From JAXDJH01 sp034663635 (GTDB lineage: Bacteria; Actinomycetota; CADDZG01; WHSQ01), in contig JAXDJH010000010.1 of the NCBI GenBank assembly GCA_034663635.1, forward strand, positions 1-56,851: 56,851 nucleotides of DNA, in the 5' to 3' direction. Position numbers and translations under genes: made by a program. Below the pieces are notes generated by a model, which made no database searches, had not been told where the DNA came from, and worked only from the letters and a program-made list of their open reading frames with translations. Within the stretch, counting starts at the first letter, position 1. Every line of letters begins with the position of its first letter. Shown one piece after another: positions 8,618 through 17,296 of the stretch.

Positions 8618-9010
8618 ATGGCTTGCAGATTTACTGAACTGATCGTCGACGCGCGTGATTCTGAAGCCCAGGCGCGTTTCTGGAGCGAGGTCTTGGGATG
8701 GCGAGCGGCCGAACGTGACGGGCTCCACTTCCTCACCCCACCTGATCCCAGTATCCCGCTCATGGTGTTTGTTCCGGTGCCCGAGGGCAAGTCTGTCAAG
8801 AACCGCCTTCACATCGATGTGAGCCCCACGGATGGCACGCGCGACGAAGAGGTTGACCGCCTCCTCGCCGTCGGTGCGACTCGCGCAGACGTCGGCCAAG
8901 GAGACGTGGGCTGGGTGGTTCTGCAAGATCCCGAGGGCAATGAGTTCTGTGTGCTCGGCACTCAGGTCAACGCTGACCTAACGAAGTGGCCGTGGCCGGG
9001 CATGGGCTAA
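8618..9010 (+). CDS. VOC family protein, single glyoxalase-like domain
   Basis: A 130-residue protein of the Glyoxalase_6 type (vicinal oxygen chelate fold). Hallmarks are LIVDARDSEAQARFWSEVLG at the start, the motif NRLHIDVSPTDG in the middle, and VLQDPEGNEFCVL at the end. The ATG at 8618 is chosen because GGGAGAGCGAG precedes it; an in-frame ATG at 8564 would add 18 unconserved residues. Substrate unknown. It closely resembles both halves of the two-domain VOC protein at 11485-12204 (shared RIDIGQGxVGWVV and DPxGNEFCVL), indicating local duplication or a recurring lineage paralog. Confidence 0.85.
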   Translation: MACRFTELIVDARDSEAQARFWSEVLGWRAAERDGLHFLTPPDPSIPLMVFVPVPEGKSVKNRLHIDVSPTDGTRDEEVDRLLAVGATRADVGQGDVGWVVLQDPEGNEFCVLGTQVNADLTKWPWPGMG

Positions 9011-9026
9011 AAGGTAGTCCCCAGCG

Positions 9027-9656
9027 TCAAGCAGCTTCGTTCTGATCGGATTCGAGGACCGCCGACACGAGCTCGGTAACAGCCTCGATCGCTTGGTCGG
9101 TCGTGTATTTGGGGTTACGAAGAGCAACCAGAACGGCTTTCAGGACAACGATCAACTCAAGCCTCTCTGAGACTTGCTTCTTCTGCTCCTCCAGCATTCG
9201 GGCCGCTCCCGCATCCATCCCGGCGATGACCTCGCGCAACTGGTCCCACTGTGAAACGAGCACGCCTTCATTCGCTCCGAACTTTCCTTTGGCGCGTCGA
9301 TCCGCGATCTGATACAGGGCCGGTATCACGAGTTCCATGTGTGCCTTGTTTATGGCCGCGTAGGCACCTGCCTCGATCATGCTTTGGGATGCTGCGGCGT
9401 CTGAAGAGGTCAGAGCCAAGATGTTTACATCCGGCCAGCGTGCCTTCATCTCGCGGATGCATTCGGCTCCACTGCCACCGGGCATTTGGAAGTCCATGGT
9501 CACGAGATCCGGCTTTACTTCGGCCGCCAGTTCCAGCGCCTGCGAGCCAACCTCGGCTTCTCCCACCACCTCGAAAGCACTCTCGGACTCCAAGAATGCC
9601 CTGATCAGCCAACGTATGGCCCGATCGTCATCAACGATAAGAACTCTGGTGGTCAC
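9027..9656 (-). CDS. Response regulator with receiver domain and helical tail, no DNA-binding output
   Basis: The first 120 or so of 209 residues form a complete CheY-like receiver: acidic pocket D9-D11, phospho-acceptor D55 (VTMDFQMPG), T83 (ILALTSS) and K104 (AAINKAH). The rest (about 120-209) is a charged alpha-helical, coiled-coil-like stretch (MLEEQKKQVSERLELIVVL) with no helix-turn-helix, GGDEF or other recognised output. It is probably a phosphorylation-dependent protein-interaction module. No histidine kinase is nearby. It is convergent with the VOC gene and divergent from the PPOX gene. Confidence 0.85.
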   Translation of the reverse strand: MTTRVLIVDDDRAIRWLIRAFLESESAFEVVGEAEVGSQALELAAEVKPDLVTMDFQMPGGSGAECIREMKARWPDVNILALTSSDAAASQSMIEAGAYAAINKAHMELVIPALYQIADRRAKGKFGANEGVLVSQWDQLREVIAGMDAGAARMLEEQKKQVSERLELIVVLKAVLVALRNPKYTTDQAIEAVTELVSAVLESDQNEAA

Positions 9657-9760
9657 GAGGCTCCTGTCTGCAGAGATAGTGACTAGAGGTTACCCAGACC
9701 TCAATCTTTGAGACCTCTTGGCCGTGAAATACCGATGCCCCTAGGCCATCACTTGTCCAC

Positions 9761-9794
9761 CGGGAAGTCCCGCGATTGAGGGGCCGAACGGCCC
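9761..9794. promoter_or_regulatory. Paired DosR-like palindromes upstream of the PPOX/ADH genes
   Basis: Two GC-rich palindromes sit 61-94 nt before the PPOX start: CGGGAAGTCCCG at 9761-9772 and GGGCCGAACGGCCC at 9781-9794. The second fits the GGGnCnnnnGnCCC core of mycobacterial DosR-type boxes (recalled consensus). Their centres are about 21 bp apart, two helical turns, as for cooperative NarL/DosR-type binding. They could alternatively fold as a hairpin in RNA. Confidence 0.4.
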
Positions 9795-9854
9795 TAACTC
9801 ATCGTCCTTGCGCCGCCCAGTATTGGCAGTGACTTCAATTGGGAGGAGACCGCC

Positions 9855-10259
9855 ATGCGCGGTAGGACGACCGAAAGTCTTGACCGGGACGAGTGCATCA
9901 AGCTCATGGAGCGCCATCCCTCGTGCGTCGGGCGCGTAGCTCTCGGCGGGCCCAGGCCGGTGATCTTTCCGGTTAATTACGCGATCGATCGCGGCAACAT
10001 CGTTTTTCGTACTGATCCGGGGTCGAAGTTCCAGGCGGCCGTTGATGAGTCCTATGTGGCGTTCGAGGTCGACTGGGTCGAACCCACATGGCAGACCGGG
10101 TGGAGCGTCGTCGCGAGAGGGCAAGCCCACGTCGTCGCCGATCCCGAAGAGCTCCAAAAGGTCCGGCAGCTTTCGCTGATGCCGTGGGCCGCAGGAGACA
10201 GGGAGCAATACGTGAGCATCGAAACCAAGCTGATCTCAGGCAGGCGCTTGAGCGACTGA
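9855..10259 (+). CDS. Pyridoxamine 5'-phosphate oxidase (PPOX) family flavin-binding protein
   Basis: A 134-residue protein with the layout of split-barrel PPOX-type proteins: LDRDECIKLMERHPSCVGRVAL at the start, then PVIFPVNYAIDRGNIVFRTD (the FMN or F420 phosphate-binding region), and VAFEVDWVE...GWSVVARGQAHVV. Such small proteins bind FMN, F420 or haem and reduce unknown substrates. A strong GGGAGGAG site precedes the ATG. The zinc-dependent dehydrogenase gene follows after 70 nt on the same strand, and palindromic DosR-like boxes precede it, suggesting a stress- or hypoxia-related role (inference). Confidence 0.88.
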   Translation: MRGRTTESLDRDECIKLMERHPSCVGRVALGGPRPVIFPVNYAIDRGNIVFRTDPGSKFQAAVDESYVAFEVDWVEPTWQTGWSVVARGQAHVVADPEELQKVRQLSLMPWAAGDREQYVSIETKLISGRRLSD

Positions 10260-10329
10260 TGGAATCAACGTAACCGTCCAGCCTCGATCAACTCATGTCG
10301 GGGACGCGTCAACTACAGGAGGTGTTGCA

Positions 10330-11373
10330 ATGAATGCACTCGTGTACCACGGCCCAGGTAACAAGGAATGGGAAGAGGTTCCCAAACCCACGATCCTTGA
10401 CGATGGTGACGCCATCATTCGCGTTGACGCAGTAACCATCTGCGGGACCGATCTTCACATCCTCAAGGGCGATGTGCCGACTGTTACCGAGGGTCGCGTG
10501 CTGGGCCACGAAGCGGTCGGGACGATCGAAGAGGTAGGCCCAAGCGTAAAGACGCTGAAGGCCGGCGACCGCGTACTGGTCTCGTGCATCAGCGCGTGTG
10601 GAGCATGCAGATTCTGCCGCGAAGGTCGCTACGGCCTCTGTGCTGGTGGCGGTGGCTGGATCTTGGGTCACACGATCGACGGCACCCAGGCGGAGTATGT
10701 GCGAGTTCCCTTCGCAGACACGTCCACCTATCTCATCCCAGCGGGCGTCGCGGATGAGACCGTGTTGATGCTTGCCGATATCGGCCCGACGGGTTATGAG
10801 GTCGGCGTCTTGAACGGCGGCGTTCAGCCTGGAGATGTTGTCGCAGTCGTAGGGGCAGGCCCGATCGGCTTGTCGGCAATGCTGACATCTCAGTTGTACT
10901 CGCCCAGTCATATCGTCGCTATCGATGTCGCCGACGCGAGGCTCGAGGCGGCGAAGGCGTTCGGAGCTACTGCAACCGTCAACAACGCGCGCGAGGATCC
11001 TGTCGCAGCGGTCATGGAGTTGACGGGCGGTCTCGGAGCTGATGTGGCGATCGAGGCAGTGGGGATGCCCGAAACGTTCGAACTCTGCGCCGAATTGATC
11101 CGACCGGGAGGTCGAGTCGCGAACATAGGGGTTCATGGCAAGCCTGCGACGCTTCACCTCGAGGACCTGTGGATCAAAGGCGTAACGATCAAGACCGGTC
11201 TCGTGGACACGTACTCGACGCAGACTCTTCTGAAGCTGGTCGTCTCTGGGCAACTCAAGATGGATGAGCTCATTACTCATCACTTCTCGCTGGACCAATT
11301 CAAGGAGGCCTACGACGTCTTCGGTCGTGCGGCAGATACGGGAGCGCTGAAAGTTGTGCTCACGAGATCCTAG
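10330..11373 (+). CDS. Zinc-dependent medium-chain alcohol dehydrogenase
   Basis: A 347-residue MDR-family enzyme. The catalytic zinc ligands are in TICGTDLHILKG and GHEAVG, the structural zinc loop is CGACRFCREGRYGLC, and the Rossmann dinucleotide motif is VVGAGPIGLSAM. It should oxidise or reduce an alcohol/aldehyde pair with NAD(P). The C-terminal KLVVSGQLKMDELITHHF is typical. CAGGAGG precedes the ATG. It is followed 7 nt later by a terminator-like hairpin, so the PPOX-ADH pair probably forms one transcription unit. Physiological substrate unknown. Confidence 0.92.
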   Translation: MNALVYHGPGNKEWEEVPKPTILDDGDAIIRVDAVTICGTDLHILKGDVPTVTEGRVLGHEAVGTIEEVGPSVKTLKAGDRVLVSCISACGACRFCREGRYGLCAGGGGWILGHTIDGTQAEYVRVPFADTSTYLIPAGVADETVLMLADIGPTGYEVGVLNGGVQPGDVVAVVGAGPIGLSAMLTSQLYSPSHIVAIDVADARLEAAKAFGATATVNNAREDPVAAVMELTGGLGADVAIEAVGMPETFELCAELIRPGGRVANIGVHGKPATLHLEDLWIKGVTIKTGLVDTYSTQTLLKLVVSGQLKMDELITHHFSLDQFKEAYDVFGRAADTGALKVVLTRS

Positions 11374-11380
11374 GAAGGAC

Positions 11381-11420
11381 ATCAGGAGCGTTGCGGGATG
11401 GGATCCGCAGCGCTTCTGAT
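11381..11420 (+). terminator. Terminator-like hairpin after the alcohol dehydrogenase
   Basis: Arms ATCAGGAGCGTTGCGG (11381-11396) and CCGCAGCGCTTCTGAT (11405-11420) pair over 16 bp with two G-U pairs and an 8-nt loop. It starts 7 nt after the ADH stop. There is no T-tract, as is common in high-GC actinobacteria. Confidence 0.6.
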
Positions 11421-11484
11421 CGCGAGAGTGGGTTAGACATGTCGAGATGACACATCAAAGCGTGAACCTCGCCGCTGAGGCCTG

Positions 11485-12204
11485 ATGACAAGCCGCTTGT
11501 GGTCAGTCGTATTCGACGCAAACGACCGCGTAATGCTTGCTCGTTTCTGGGCCGACGCGCTCGGTTGGGGGTACGGCGAGGACGAGGGACTTTCTACCGT
11601 TACCGGTGGCGATGGAACGGTCCGGCGGCTCGAGTTCGACACCGTGCCGAATGAGAAACGATCGGCGAACTGGATGCATTTCGATCTCACAAGTACGTCG
11701 ATCGAGGATCAGCGTATGACCGTAGAGCGGTTGGTCGAGCTCGGCGCCCGTCACATCGACATCGGTCAAGGCCCGAATGCCGACCACTTCGTTCTGGCGG
11801 ACCCGGAAGGAAACGAGTTCTGCGTCCTGGAGCCGGGCAATAGCTTCGTCGACTACGGCGGCCGCCTCGGATCGTTGACCTGCGACGGATCCCGGGCGGT
11901 TGGTTACTTCTGGAGTGAGGTCCTCGGGTGGCCGCTCGTGTGGGACCAAGACGACGAGACTGCGATCCGCTCACCCGACGGCGGACAGTTCATGACGTTC
12001 GGGGGGCCGCCGAAAGCTCCGAAGCACGCCAAGAACAGACTCCATATCGACATCGCTCCGCCTGACGACGGTGATCAGCAAGCGGAGGTAGAGCGTCTCG
12101 TCTCTTTAGGCGCGACTCGGATCGACATCGGCCAGGGCGAAGTCGGTTGGGTGGTCATGGCCGATCCCGATGGCAACGAGTTCTGTGTGTTGACGCCCCG
12201 ATAG
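11485..12204 (+). CDS. VOC family protein with two tandem glyoxalase-like domains
   Basis: This 239-residue protein contains two Glyoxalase_6-type domains. The first half runs from VVFDANDRVMLARFWADALG to VLADPEGNEFCVLEPG and the second from GYFWSEVLGWPLVWDQ to VMADPDGNEFCVL. Each half repeats the HIDIGQG or RIDIGQG strand. Two-domain versions fold like a VOC dimer within one chain. The second half is very similar to the single-domain protein at 8618-9010. No substrate can be assigned. It is flanked by terminator-like hairpins on both sides and is probably monocistronic. Confidence 0.85.
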   Translation: MTSRLWSVVFDANDRVMLARFWADALGWGYGEDEGLSTVTGGDGTVRRLEFDTVPNEKRSANWMHFDLTSTSIEDQRMTVERLVELGARHIDIGQGPNADHFVLADPEGNEFCVLEPGNSFVDYGGRLGSLTCDGSRAVGYFWSEVLGWPLVWDQDDETAIRSPDGGQFMTFGGPPKAPKHAKNRLHIDIAPPDDGDQQAEVERLVSLGATRIDIGQGEVGWVVMADPDGNEFCVLTPR

Positions 12205-12228
12205 CGAAACTCGTGAGGAGTTGCCAGC

Positions 12229-12264
12229 TCGCCAGGAGGTCATACCTCGGCGACGCCCTGGCGA
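12229..12264 (+). terminator. Nested terminator-like stem-loop after the two-domain VOC gene
   Basis: Outer arms TCGCCAGG (12229-12236) and CCTGGCGA (12257-12264) pair perfectly, and inside them GAGGT-CAT-ACCTC (12236-12248) forms a competing small hairpin. It lies 25 nt past the stop codon at 12204. No T-tract follows. Confidence 0.45.
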
Positions 12265-12343
12265 ATACCCCCGAACCAGGAGGAATCAGGACGATTCCGG
12301 CGTACCTTGCGGGACCGGTTCAACGCTTAGAGGGGGCTCCTGA

Positions 12344-14464
12344 ATGCGCGTTCGAAGAATCGCTGCCGTTTCGCTGTCGATCCTGGCGGTTTCCTCCGTT
12401 CCTGCCATTGGCTCGGAGAAGCCGACCGTGACGCCTTATAAGAGGCCCGGGCTCAACCAGCTCGTGTCCCTCACATCGTCGGGCGGACAGACCGACGGCA
12501 ACTCAGCCGACTCGCACGTGAGCGTCGATGGTCGCTTCGTGACCTTCTTCAGCGATGCGACGAACCTCGTCCCCGACGACACGAACGAGCAGGGCGATGT
12601 CTTTGTACGCGACACGGTCGCGGGGACGACGCAGCGGGCTTCGGTAGCGAACAACGGCGAGCAGTCGAACGGGATGTCCATGAACCCAGACATCAGCGCC
12701 GACGGCCGATACATCACCTTCGTCAGCTACGCGACGAACCTGACTGATGAGGTCGACACGACCAACACGAATACCGAGGTCTATGTGCGTGACCTCCTCG
12801 AGGGAACTACGCAGCGCGTTACCCACGCTGTGACGGGCGGTCCTTCTGAGGGAGGCTCGCTGCAGCCCACGATCAGCGCCGACGGACGCTACGTTGCCTT
12901 CTTCAGCCACGCCACGGATCTGATCCCCAACGACACCAACGCCAAAGGTGACGTATTCGTCTTTGACCGCCAATCTTCCGAGATGAAGGTCACGTCGGTC
13001 GCACCGAACGGGACCCTAGGCAACGGTCTTTCGAGCTTCGCAGAGATCAGCGACGACGGCTCCACGATCGCTTTCCGGAGCGGAGCGACGAATCTCGTTG
13101 CGGACGATTCCAACGGCTATCCCGACGTCTTCGTACGAGACATCGCGAGCGGTGCCACCGAGCTCGTATCCATATCGAGCGATGGGACGCAAGGAAACGG
13201 CGATGCTTTCTCTCCGATCATCGGAATCAGCGCCGACGGCCGCTACATCTCGTTCCAGAGCTCGGCCTCCAACCTCGTACCGAACGACACCAATGGCCTG
13301 GCCGATCCGATGTTCGGGTCGGACGTTTTCGTCCGGGACCGCGAGACAGACAAGACCGAACGGGTATCCCTGACCTCCGACGGGACGGAGTTCGTCGATG
13401 CTTTCGCAGGGACGCTTTCTGCCGATGGCCGTTACGTCGCATTCCACGCAACGCGGACCGGACAGAGTTCCTCGGACTTCGGCGCTTGGGCTGATGTCTA
13501 CGTTCACGACCGAGTCACTGATTCAACAGAGCTTTCCTCGGCGACGAGCAAGTTCAGCGACTATCTCGTCGGTGACTCCGAGAACGCCGTCATCACGGGC
13601 GATGGACGTTACGTGTACTTCCAGACGTTGGCGCCGAACTTCGTGCCGGGTGACGGCAACGAGTACATGGACATCGTTCGGCGTGTGAGGGGGTCCAATC
13701 GCGGACTTCTAAGCATCAAGGTCGACAAGTTCACCGACGGCTCGCGACTGAGTGGAGTCGCAACATTCGGTGGCGAGGTCCTCTCGAGCGCGACCGACGC
13801 GACAGATCCTGGGATCGGCTCGATCGGCGCCGACATCACGAGCGCCAGCACCACCTACCGGCATGAGGATGGAGACATCCTGTTCCGGATCGGGTTGGAC
13901 TCGATCCCCAGCTTGACCGCGGGGAACGCCGCAGCCACGGGGACGGGCAGCGCCGGGGGAGTCCCAGCGCTTGTCTACGGGTTCAGCTTCACGCTTAACG
14001 GTGAGCGGTGGGAGATCAGAGGGGCGACCGCGAGCGCAAGCGAGGCCTCGACTCCCGCGTTTGCCCGCTACTACTGCGAGCCTGTGTGTCTCCCCGGAGC
14101 GATCGCCATCCCCGGCGGCTTCGGTACCGCAGGTCCAGAGATCCAGATCTCTCTGCCCGCTCCTCTGATGGGCCTGCAACCGGGCGAGAAGCTGGAGGCG
14201 ATCAGAGGATTCGTGGGCCCGGGCGAGATGGCGACGGGCGCTCTCGCTTCCCTGGACGAGATCACTCTGGGGGATGTCACCATTCCCGACGCGCAGGTGT
14301 TTCTCGGTCGTGGTTCAGAGGACTCAGCCGCTTTCGAGATCGGTGCATCCTCCTTCTCGGGGGCGTTCGCCGAGTTGCTTCAGGGGGCGATCCCGGAGAA
14401 CGGCGCGTTCTGGGCCAAGGCTTGTCTCGACGATCGTTGCGGGGAGCCTGAGAAGATCAACTAG
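12344..14464 (+). CDS. Secreted TolB-like PD40 beta-propeller protein
   Basis: A 706-residue exported protein with a signal peptide (RIAAVSLSILAVSSVPAIG). Residues about 35-450 contain at least seven repeats of the PD40/TolB type, each with a version of ISADGRYVAFFS followed by an NxVxxDTN stretch and DVFVRD, as in beta-propeller blades. The Asp/Asn-rich turns may bind calcium. The last 250 residues are a separate domain (VYGFSFTLNGERWEIRG...PGEKLEAIRGF) that I do not recognise and that looks like a beta-sandwich with one Cys pair. Function unknown; extracellular binding or scaffold is likely. A second TolB-type gene follows on the same strand. Confidence 0.82.
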   Translation: MRVRRIAAVSLSILAVSSVPAIGSEKPTVTPYKRPGLNQLVSLTSSGGQTDGNSADSHVSVDGRFVTFFSDATNLVPDDTNEQGDVFVRDTVAGTTQRASVANNGEQSNGMSMNPDISADGRYITFVSYATNLTDEVDTTNTNTEVYVRDLLEGTTQRVTHAVTGGPSEGGSLQPTISADGRYVAFFSHATDLIPNDTNAKGDVFVFDRQSSEMKVTSVAPNGTLGNGLSSFAEISDDGSTIAFRSGATNLVADDSNGYPDVFVRDIASGATELVSISSDGTQGNGDAFSPIIGISADGRYISFQSSASNLVPNDTNGLADPMFGSDVFVRDRETDKTERVSLTSDGTEFVDAFAGTLSADGRYVAFHATRTGQSSSDFGAWADVYVHDRVTDSTELSSATSKFSDYLVGDSENAVITGDGRYVYFQTLAPNFVPGDGNEYMDIVRRVRGSNRGLLSIKVDKFTDGSRLSGVATFGGEVLSSATDATDPGIGSIGADITSASTTYRHEDGDILFRIGLDSIPSLTAGNAAATGTGSAGGVPALVYGFSFTLNGERWEIRGATASASEASTPAFARYYCEPVCLPGAIAIPGGFGTAGPEIQISLPAPLMGLQPGEKLEAIRGFVGPGEMATGALASLDEITLGDVTIPDAQVFLGRGSEDSAAFEIGASSFSGAFAELLQGAIPENGAFWAKACLDDRCGEPEKIN

Positions 14465-14550
14465 GGCCCCTCGTGGCGTAAGAAATCGCGGCTGCCATGA
14501 AATCAGGCGGCTAAGGGAACGCATCGCGGGCGGATGGCGTATTCATCTTC

Positions 14551-15636
14551 GTGCTCAGGCGTTCTCGAGTCGCTCCGTGGATCGCGGTCGCCCTGAGTGG
14601 GATGTCACTCTCGGCGTGCGTGACCTATCAAGCGCCAAGCAGCATCCCGACACGGGAAGCCTCCTCCGACCCTCCCGACCGTGCTCAAGTTCTGCCAGAG
14701 GGTGACATCGCTTTTCATTCGGATCCGTACGGGGCCGATGACACCTATCTCATGGGCGGAGACGGCAAGAAGAGCGTCGCCGTGACGGAGGGGATGGAGA
14801 CGATCGCCGCGCCCTTCTGGTCCCCCGATGGGATGCATCTCGCGATCGAGTGCTGCACGCAGGCGCAGGGTCAGCTCTACGTGATTCCCGGCAGAGATGA
14901 ATGGGCCGAGAAAGTAAGCGGGGAGCTCCAAGATGCGCGGGGTCCCGCCTGGTCGCCAGACGGTGAGCTGTTGGCGTTCTCCGCAGAGCGCAGTATTTAT
15001 CTGGTCGACCCATTCTCGGGCGAGGCGCCGACGAGGCTCGGTCCCGGTGCCGGCCCTACCTGGGATCCTTCGGGGAAGCGGATCGTCTACTTCTCTCTAG
15101 GGCGAGACCCGGATATAGAGATCACAACTCTGGATGGGACCCGAAGGACTTTGGTGGGGGGACCCACCCATGATCACAGCCCAGAATTCGCGCCGGACGG
15201 CTCGAAGCTCGCGTTCATCCGCGAGACCGGCGATCGTTCCGACGTCTTCGTCGTAGACGCCGATGGTACGAACGTTCGAAATATCTCCAAGAGCTCGGGT
15301 CCCGATGAGGCAGCCGTGTGGTCTCCCGATTCGAGCAGGGTTGCTTTCGTTTCGTTTCTCCACGGAGCCGACGAATTCATGATCGGGGACGGCGATGCCG
15401 AGATCTTCGTCTTTGACTTCGACGAAGAACGGCTGATCAACCTGACCAAGTCACCTATGTGGGAAGGGGACCCGGCTTGGTCGCCCGATGGGAAGACCCT
15501 CCTGTTCACGCGTCGGCACGGGCCCGCGAGGATCTGGGCGATGGATGTTGTCTCCGGTGAGCAGCACAAGCTTGCCGGTGTGCCGGACATCGCGAACGAC
15601 TGTTGCGCAGCGTGGCGCCCCGCCTCATCTAGTTGA
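14551..15636 (+). CDS. TolB-like beta-propeller lipoprotein
   Basis: A 361-residue protein starting at a GTG. The N-terminus is a lipoprotein signal with lipobox LSAC (ALSGMSLSACVTYQ), so it should be membrane-anchored outside the cell. Blades carry the PD40 motif: FWSPDGMHLAIECC, AWSPDGELLAFSA, EFAPDGSKLAFIRE, VWSPDSSRVAFVSF and AWSPDGKTLLFTRR, about six in all. It is 86 nt downstream of the larger propeller gene. As in other stand-alone TolB-type proteins the partner is unknown; a Tol-Pal role is unlikely because no other tol genes are present. Confidence 0.85.
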   Translation: MLRRSRVAPWIAVALSGMSLSACVTYQAPSSIPTREASSDPPDRAQVLPEGDIAFHSDPYGADDTYLMGGDGKKSVAVTEGMETIAAPFWSPDGMHLAIECCTQAQGQLYVIPGRDEWAEKVSGELQDARGPAWSPDGELLAFSAERSIYLVDPFSGEAPTRLGPGAGPTWDPSGKRIVYFSLGRDPDIEITTLDGTRRTLVGGPTHDHSPEFAPDGSKLAFIRETGDRSDVFVVDADGTNVRNISKSSGPDEAAVWSPDSSRVAFVSFLHGADEFMIGDGDAEIFVFDFDEERLINLTKSPMWEGDPAWSPDGKTLLFTRRHGPARIWAMDVVSGEQHKLAGVPDIANDCCAAWRPASSS

Positions 15637-15643
15637 GCGACGG

Positions 15644-16015
15644 CTATTGGTGGAAGCCCATCCGTCGGCCGATCAGTTCTCCGTCTGACTTCCAAACGAC
15701 CGTGTATGCACCAGGGCCTCGAGGCTCATAGCGATCCCGCCAGACCACGGTGCGTCCGTAACTCGACCCGGTATCGCGAACGTTGAAGTCGTGACACTCG
15801 CGCACGTCGTCGGGGCCCTTTACGCACAGAGTGAAGCTTGAATAATAGCGTTCGACCTCACCGAATCGAAGCTTTCTCATGCCGTCGACCCTCTCAGTGT
15901 TGAGGCAGATGTCGCCACTGGCGCTGCACCAATCCTTCGGCTGATGCGAGGCCGACGCGGGAAGTGGCAAGAGAAAAACAATCAGAGCGCTAAGCACTGC
16001 GAGCGTTGCTTTCAA
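15644..16015 (-). CDS. Small secreted protein of unknown function
   Basis: About 123 residues from the TTG at 16015, which is preceded by GAGGGGGA and gives a well-formed signal peptide (KATLAVLSALIVFLLPLPASA). An in-frame GTG at 16045 would place ten extra residues before the signal. The mature part has four cysteines (WCSASGDIC, TLCVKG, ECHDF), suggesting two disulfides, and a beta-rich pattern (RYYSSFTLCV, GAYTVVWKSDGE). I do not recognise the family. It is the third gene of the sigma-factor operon, 56 nt after the anti-sigma-like gene, so it may be a target or a modulator of that system. Confidence 0.7.
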   Translation of the reverse strand: MKATLAVLSALIVFLLPLPASASHQPKDWCSASGDICLNTERVDGMRKLRFGEVERYYSSFTLCVKGPDDVRECHDFNVRDTGSSYGRTVVWRDRYEPRGPGAYTVVWKSDGELIGRRMGFHQ

Positions 16016-16071
16016 AGATTCCCCCTCGAATGTGGTCGTTGTCACATCGACCCTACCCGGACGACTTCCGC

Positions 16072-16788
16072 TTAAAGCCCATTGACCGTGTCCAGTAGTG
16101 ACTCGGCTTCGTTGGCGAAACTGCTGAATGACGCTTGTGGTGCTTGAATGAGGGCCACCAGAGTCTTTCCGGACGCGTTGGCGACGTAGATCCGGATCGG
16201 TCCGTCCTCGATCGTGATCGTGGTTCCCTCTGTTTCGAACAGCGGAGTTTGTCCACCCGCGATCGACCGGACGGTGGCATCGAGAGAGCCGGCGGGAAAC
16301 TCGCCGAGTCGTGCTGGCGTGAACGTGTTCTCGTGGTCGACTAGGTCTGCCCGGCCCAGCAGGAAACTCTGCGAACTACCCCCTGGCTGGGGAGTTGCCG
16401 CGCTGCCATCCGGTTTCAACGGGTAGAGCGCGATGGGCTCGAGCAAAGTTACCGATCCCTCTTCGTGGCCTAGTAAGACCGATCCGGCGGCGACCTCGAC
16501 ACTCCAACCGGTAGGCACTTCTGCCGCGATTCCTGGACCGAGTTGCTCGAAACGATGGGCCTGACTAGGTGCCGTAGGAGTTGTGTGGTGATCGCCGGGG
16601 AGGATTCGAGGGAAAACCAGCACCGCAGCCGCCAAGACGGCAATGCCCGCTGCTGCGAGAGATAAGCGGCCTATGAGTCGTGCCCGCGGTGCTCTGCGTA
16701 GCGTGGTCGCGAGGTCACTTGGAAGGTCGATCTCGATCGCTTCTAGATAGGAGGTCAGTCGCTGTGCGAATTCTTGGTCAGAGCTCAA
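16072..16788 (-). CDS. Single-pass membrane protein, putative anti-sigma factor
   Basis: A 238-residue protein with a cytoplasmic segment of about 55 residues (FAQRLTSYLEAIEIDLPSDL), one transmembrane helix (LSLAAAGIAVLAAAVLVFP) and an extracytoplasmic domain of roughly 165 residues. This is the topology of ECF anti-sigma factors, although I see no HxxxCxxC zinc motif. The TTG start overlaps the end of the sigma gene by 11 nt, so the two are translationally coupled, which is typical of sigma/anti-sigma pairs. The outer domain (AAEVPTGWSVEVAAGSVLLG) could sense an external signal. Assignment is by position and topology only. Confidence 0.6.
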   Translation of the reverse strand: MSSDQEFAQRLTSYLEAIEIDLPSDLATTLRRAPRARLIGRLSLAAAGIAVLAAAVLVFPRILPGDHHTTPTAPSQAHRFEQLGPGIAAEVPTGWSVEVAAGSVLLGHEEGSVTLLEPIALYPLKPDGSAATPQPGGSSQSFLLGRADLVDHENTFTPARLGEFPAGSLDATVRSIAGGQTPLFETEGTTITIEDGPIRIYVANASGKTLVALIQAPQASFSSFANEAESLLDTVNGL

Positions 16789-17272
16789 TCGAAGCCTCCC
16801 CGAGCACCGCGCGCAGCTTGTTGCGCGCTCTGTTCAGATGCACTCTCACGGTGGCGGCCGAGCAATCCAGGATGTGCCCCAGATCTGTGGTGTCAAAGCC
16901 TTCGTAGTAATAGAGGACGACAGCTGCTCGCTGCATCGGACTCAGCTCAGAAAGAGCCTCATCCAGATCGAGATCGGTGGATGGATCGGAGCGCGGTGAT
17001 TGGGCGAGGCGTCGGATCAGCTTGTCGCCGAGCGCTTGCCGGCGGACGTTCTTCACCGCAAGCCGGATCGCCACCCTACGGACCCAGAGGTCGGGTCGGT
17101 CGTAGCGCGACACTTTCGCCCAGTGTTTGTCTACCTGGATGAAAGCGTCTTGGGCGACGTCCTTAGCCGTCTCAGCATTCCGCACGATCCCGTACACCGA
17201 CCTTGTGATTGCTTCGTAGTGGGCGCGAAAGAAATTGGCGAATGCTTGAGTGCGATTCTCTCGCTCTTCCAT
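16778..17272 (-). CDS. ECF RNA polymerase sigma factor, SigE-type family
   Basis: A 164-residue sigma-70 family protein with region 2 (FANFFRAHYEAITRSVYGIV, then AKDVAQDAFIQVDKHW) and region 4 (LSPMQRAAVVLYYYEGFDTT and a HTH at ATVRVHLNRARNKLRAVLG). These match the actinobacterial SigE-like ECF group. It directs polymerase to an alternative promoter set. The next gene is a membrane protein overlapping its stop. A perfect 10-bp inverted repeat lies 25 nt upstream of its start codon and also faces the divergent lipoprotein gene, so both may share control. Confidence 0.9.
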   Translation of the reverse strand: MEERENRTQAFANFFRAHYEAITRSVYGIVRNAETAKDVAQDAFIQVDKHWAKVSRYDRPDLWVRRVAIRLAVKNVRRQALGDKLIRRLAQSPRSDPSTDLDLDEALSELSPMQRAAVVLYYYEGFDTTDLGHILDCSAATVRVHLNRARNKLRAVLGEASIEL

Positions 17273-17296
17273 CCTGTAACAGCCCGCCCGCTGAGG

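Noticed and set aside
10309..11382. A 357-codon open frame antisense to the alcohol dehydrogenase.
   Set aside because: Exact antisense of a recognisable MDR enzyme with good motifs; the antisense product shows none.
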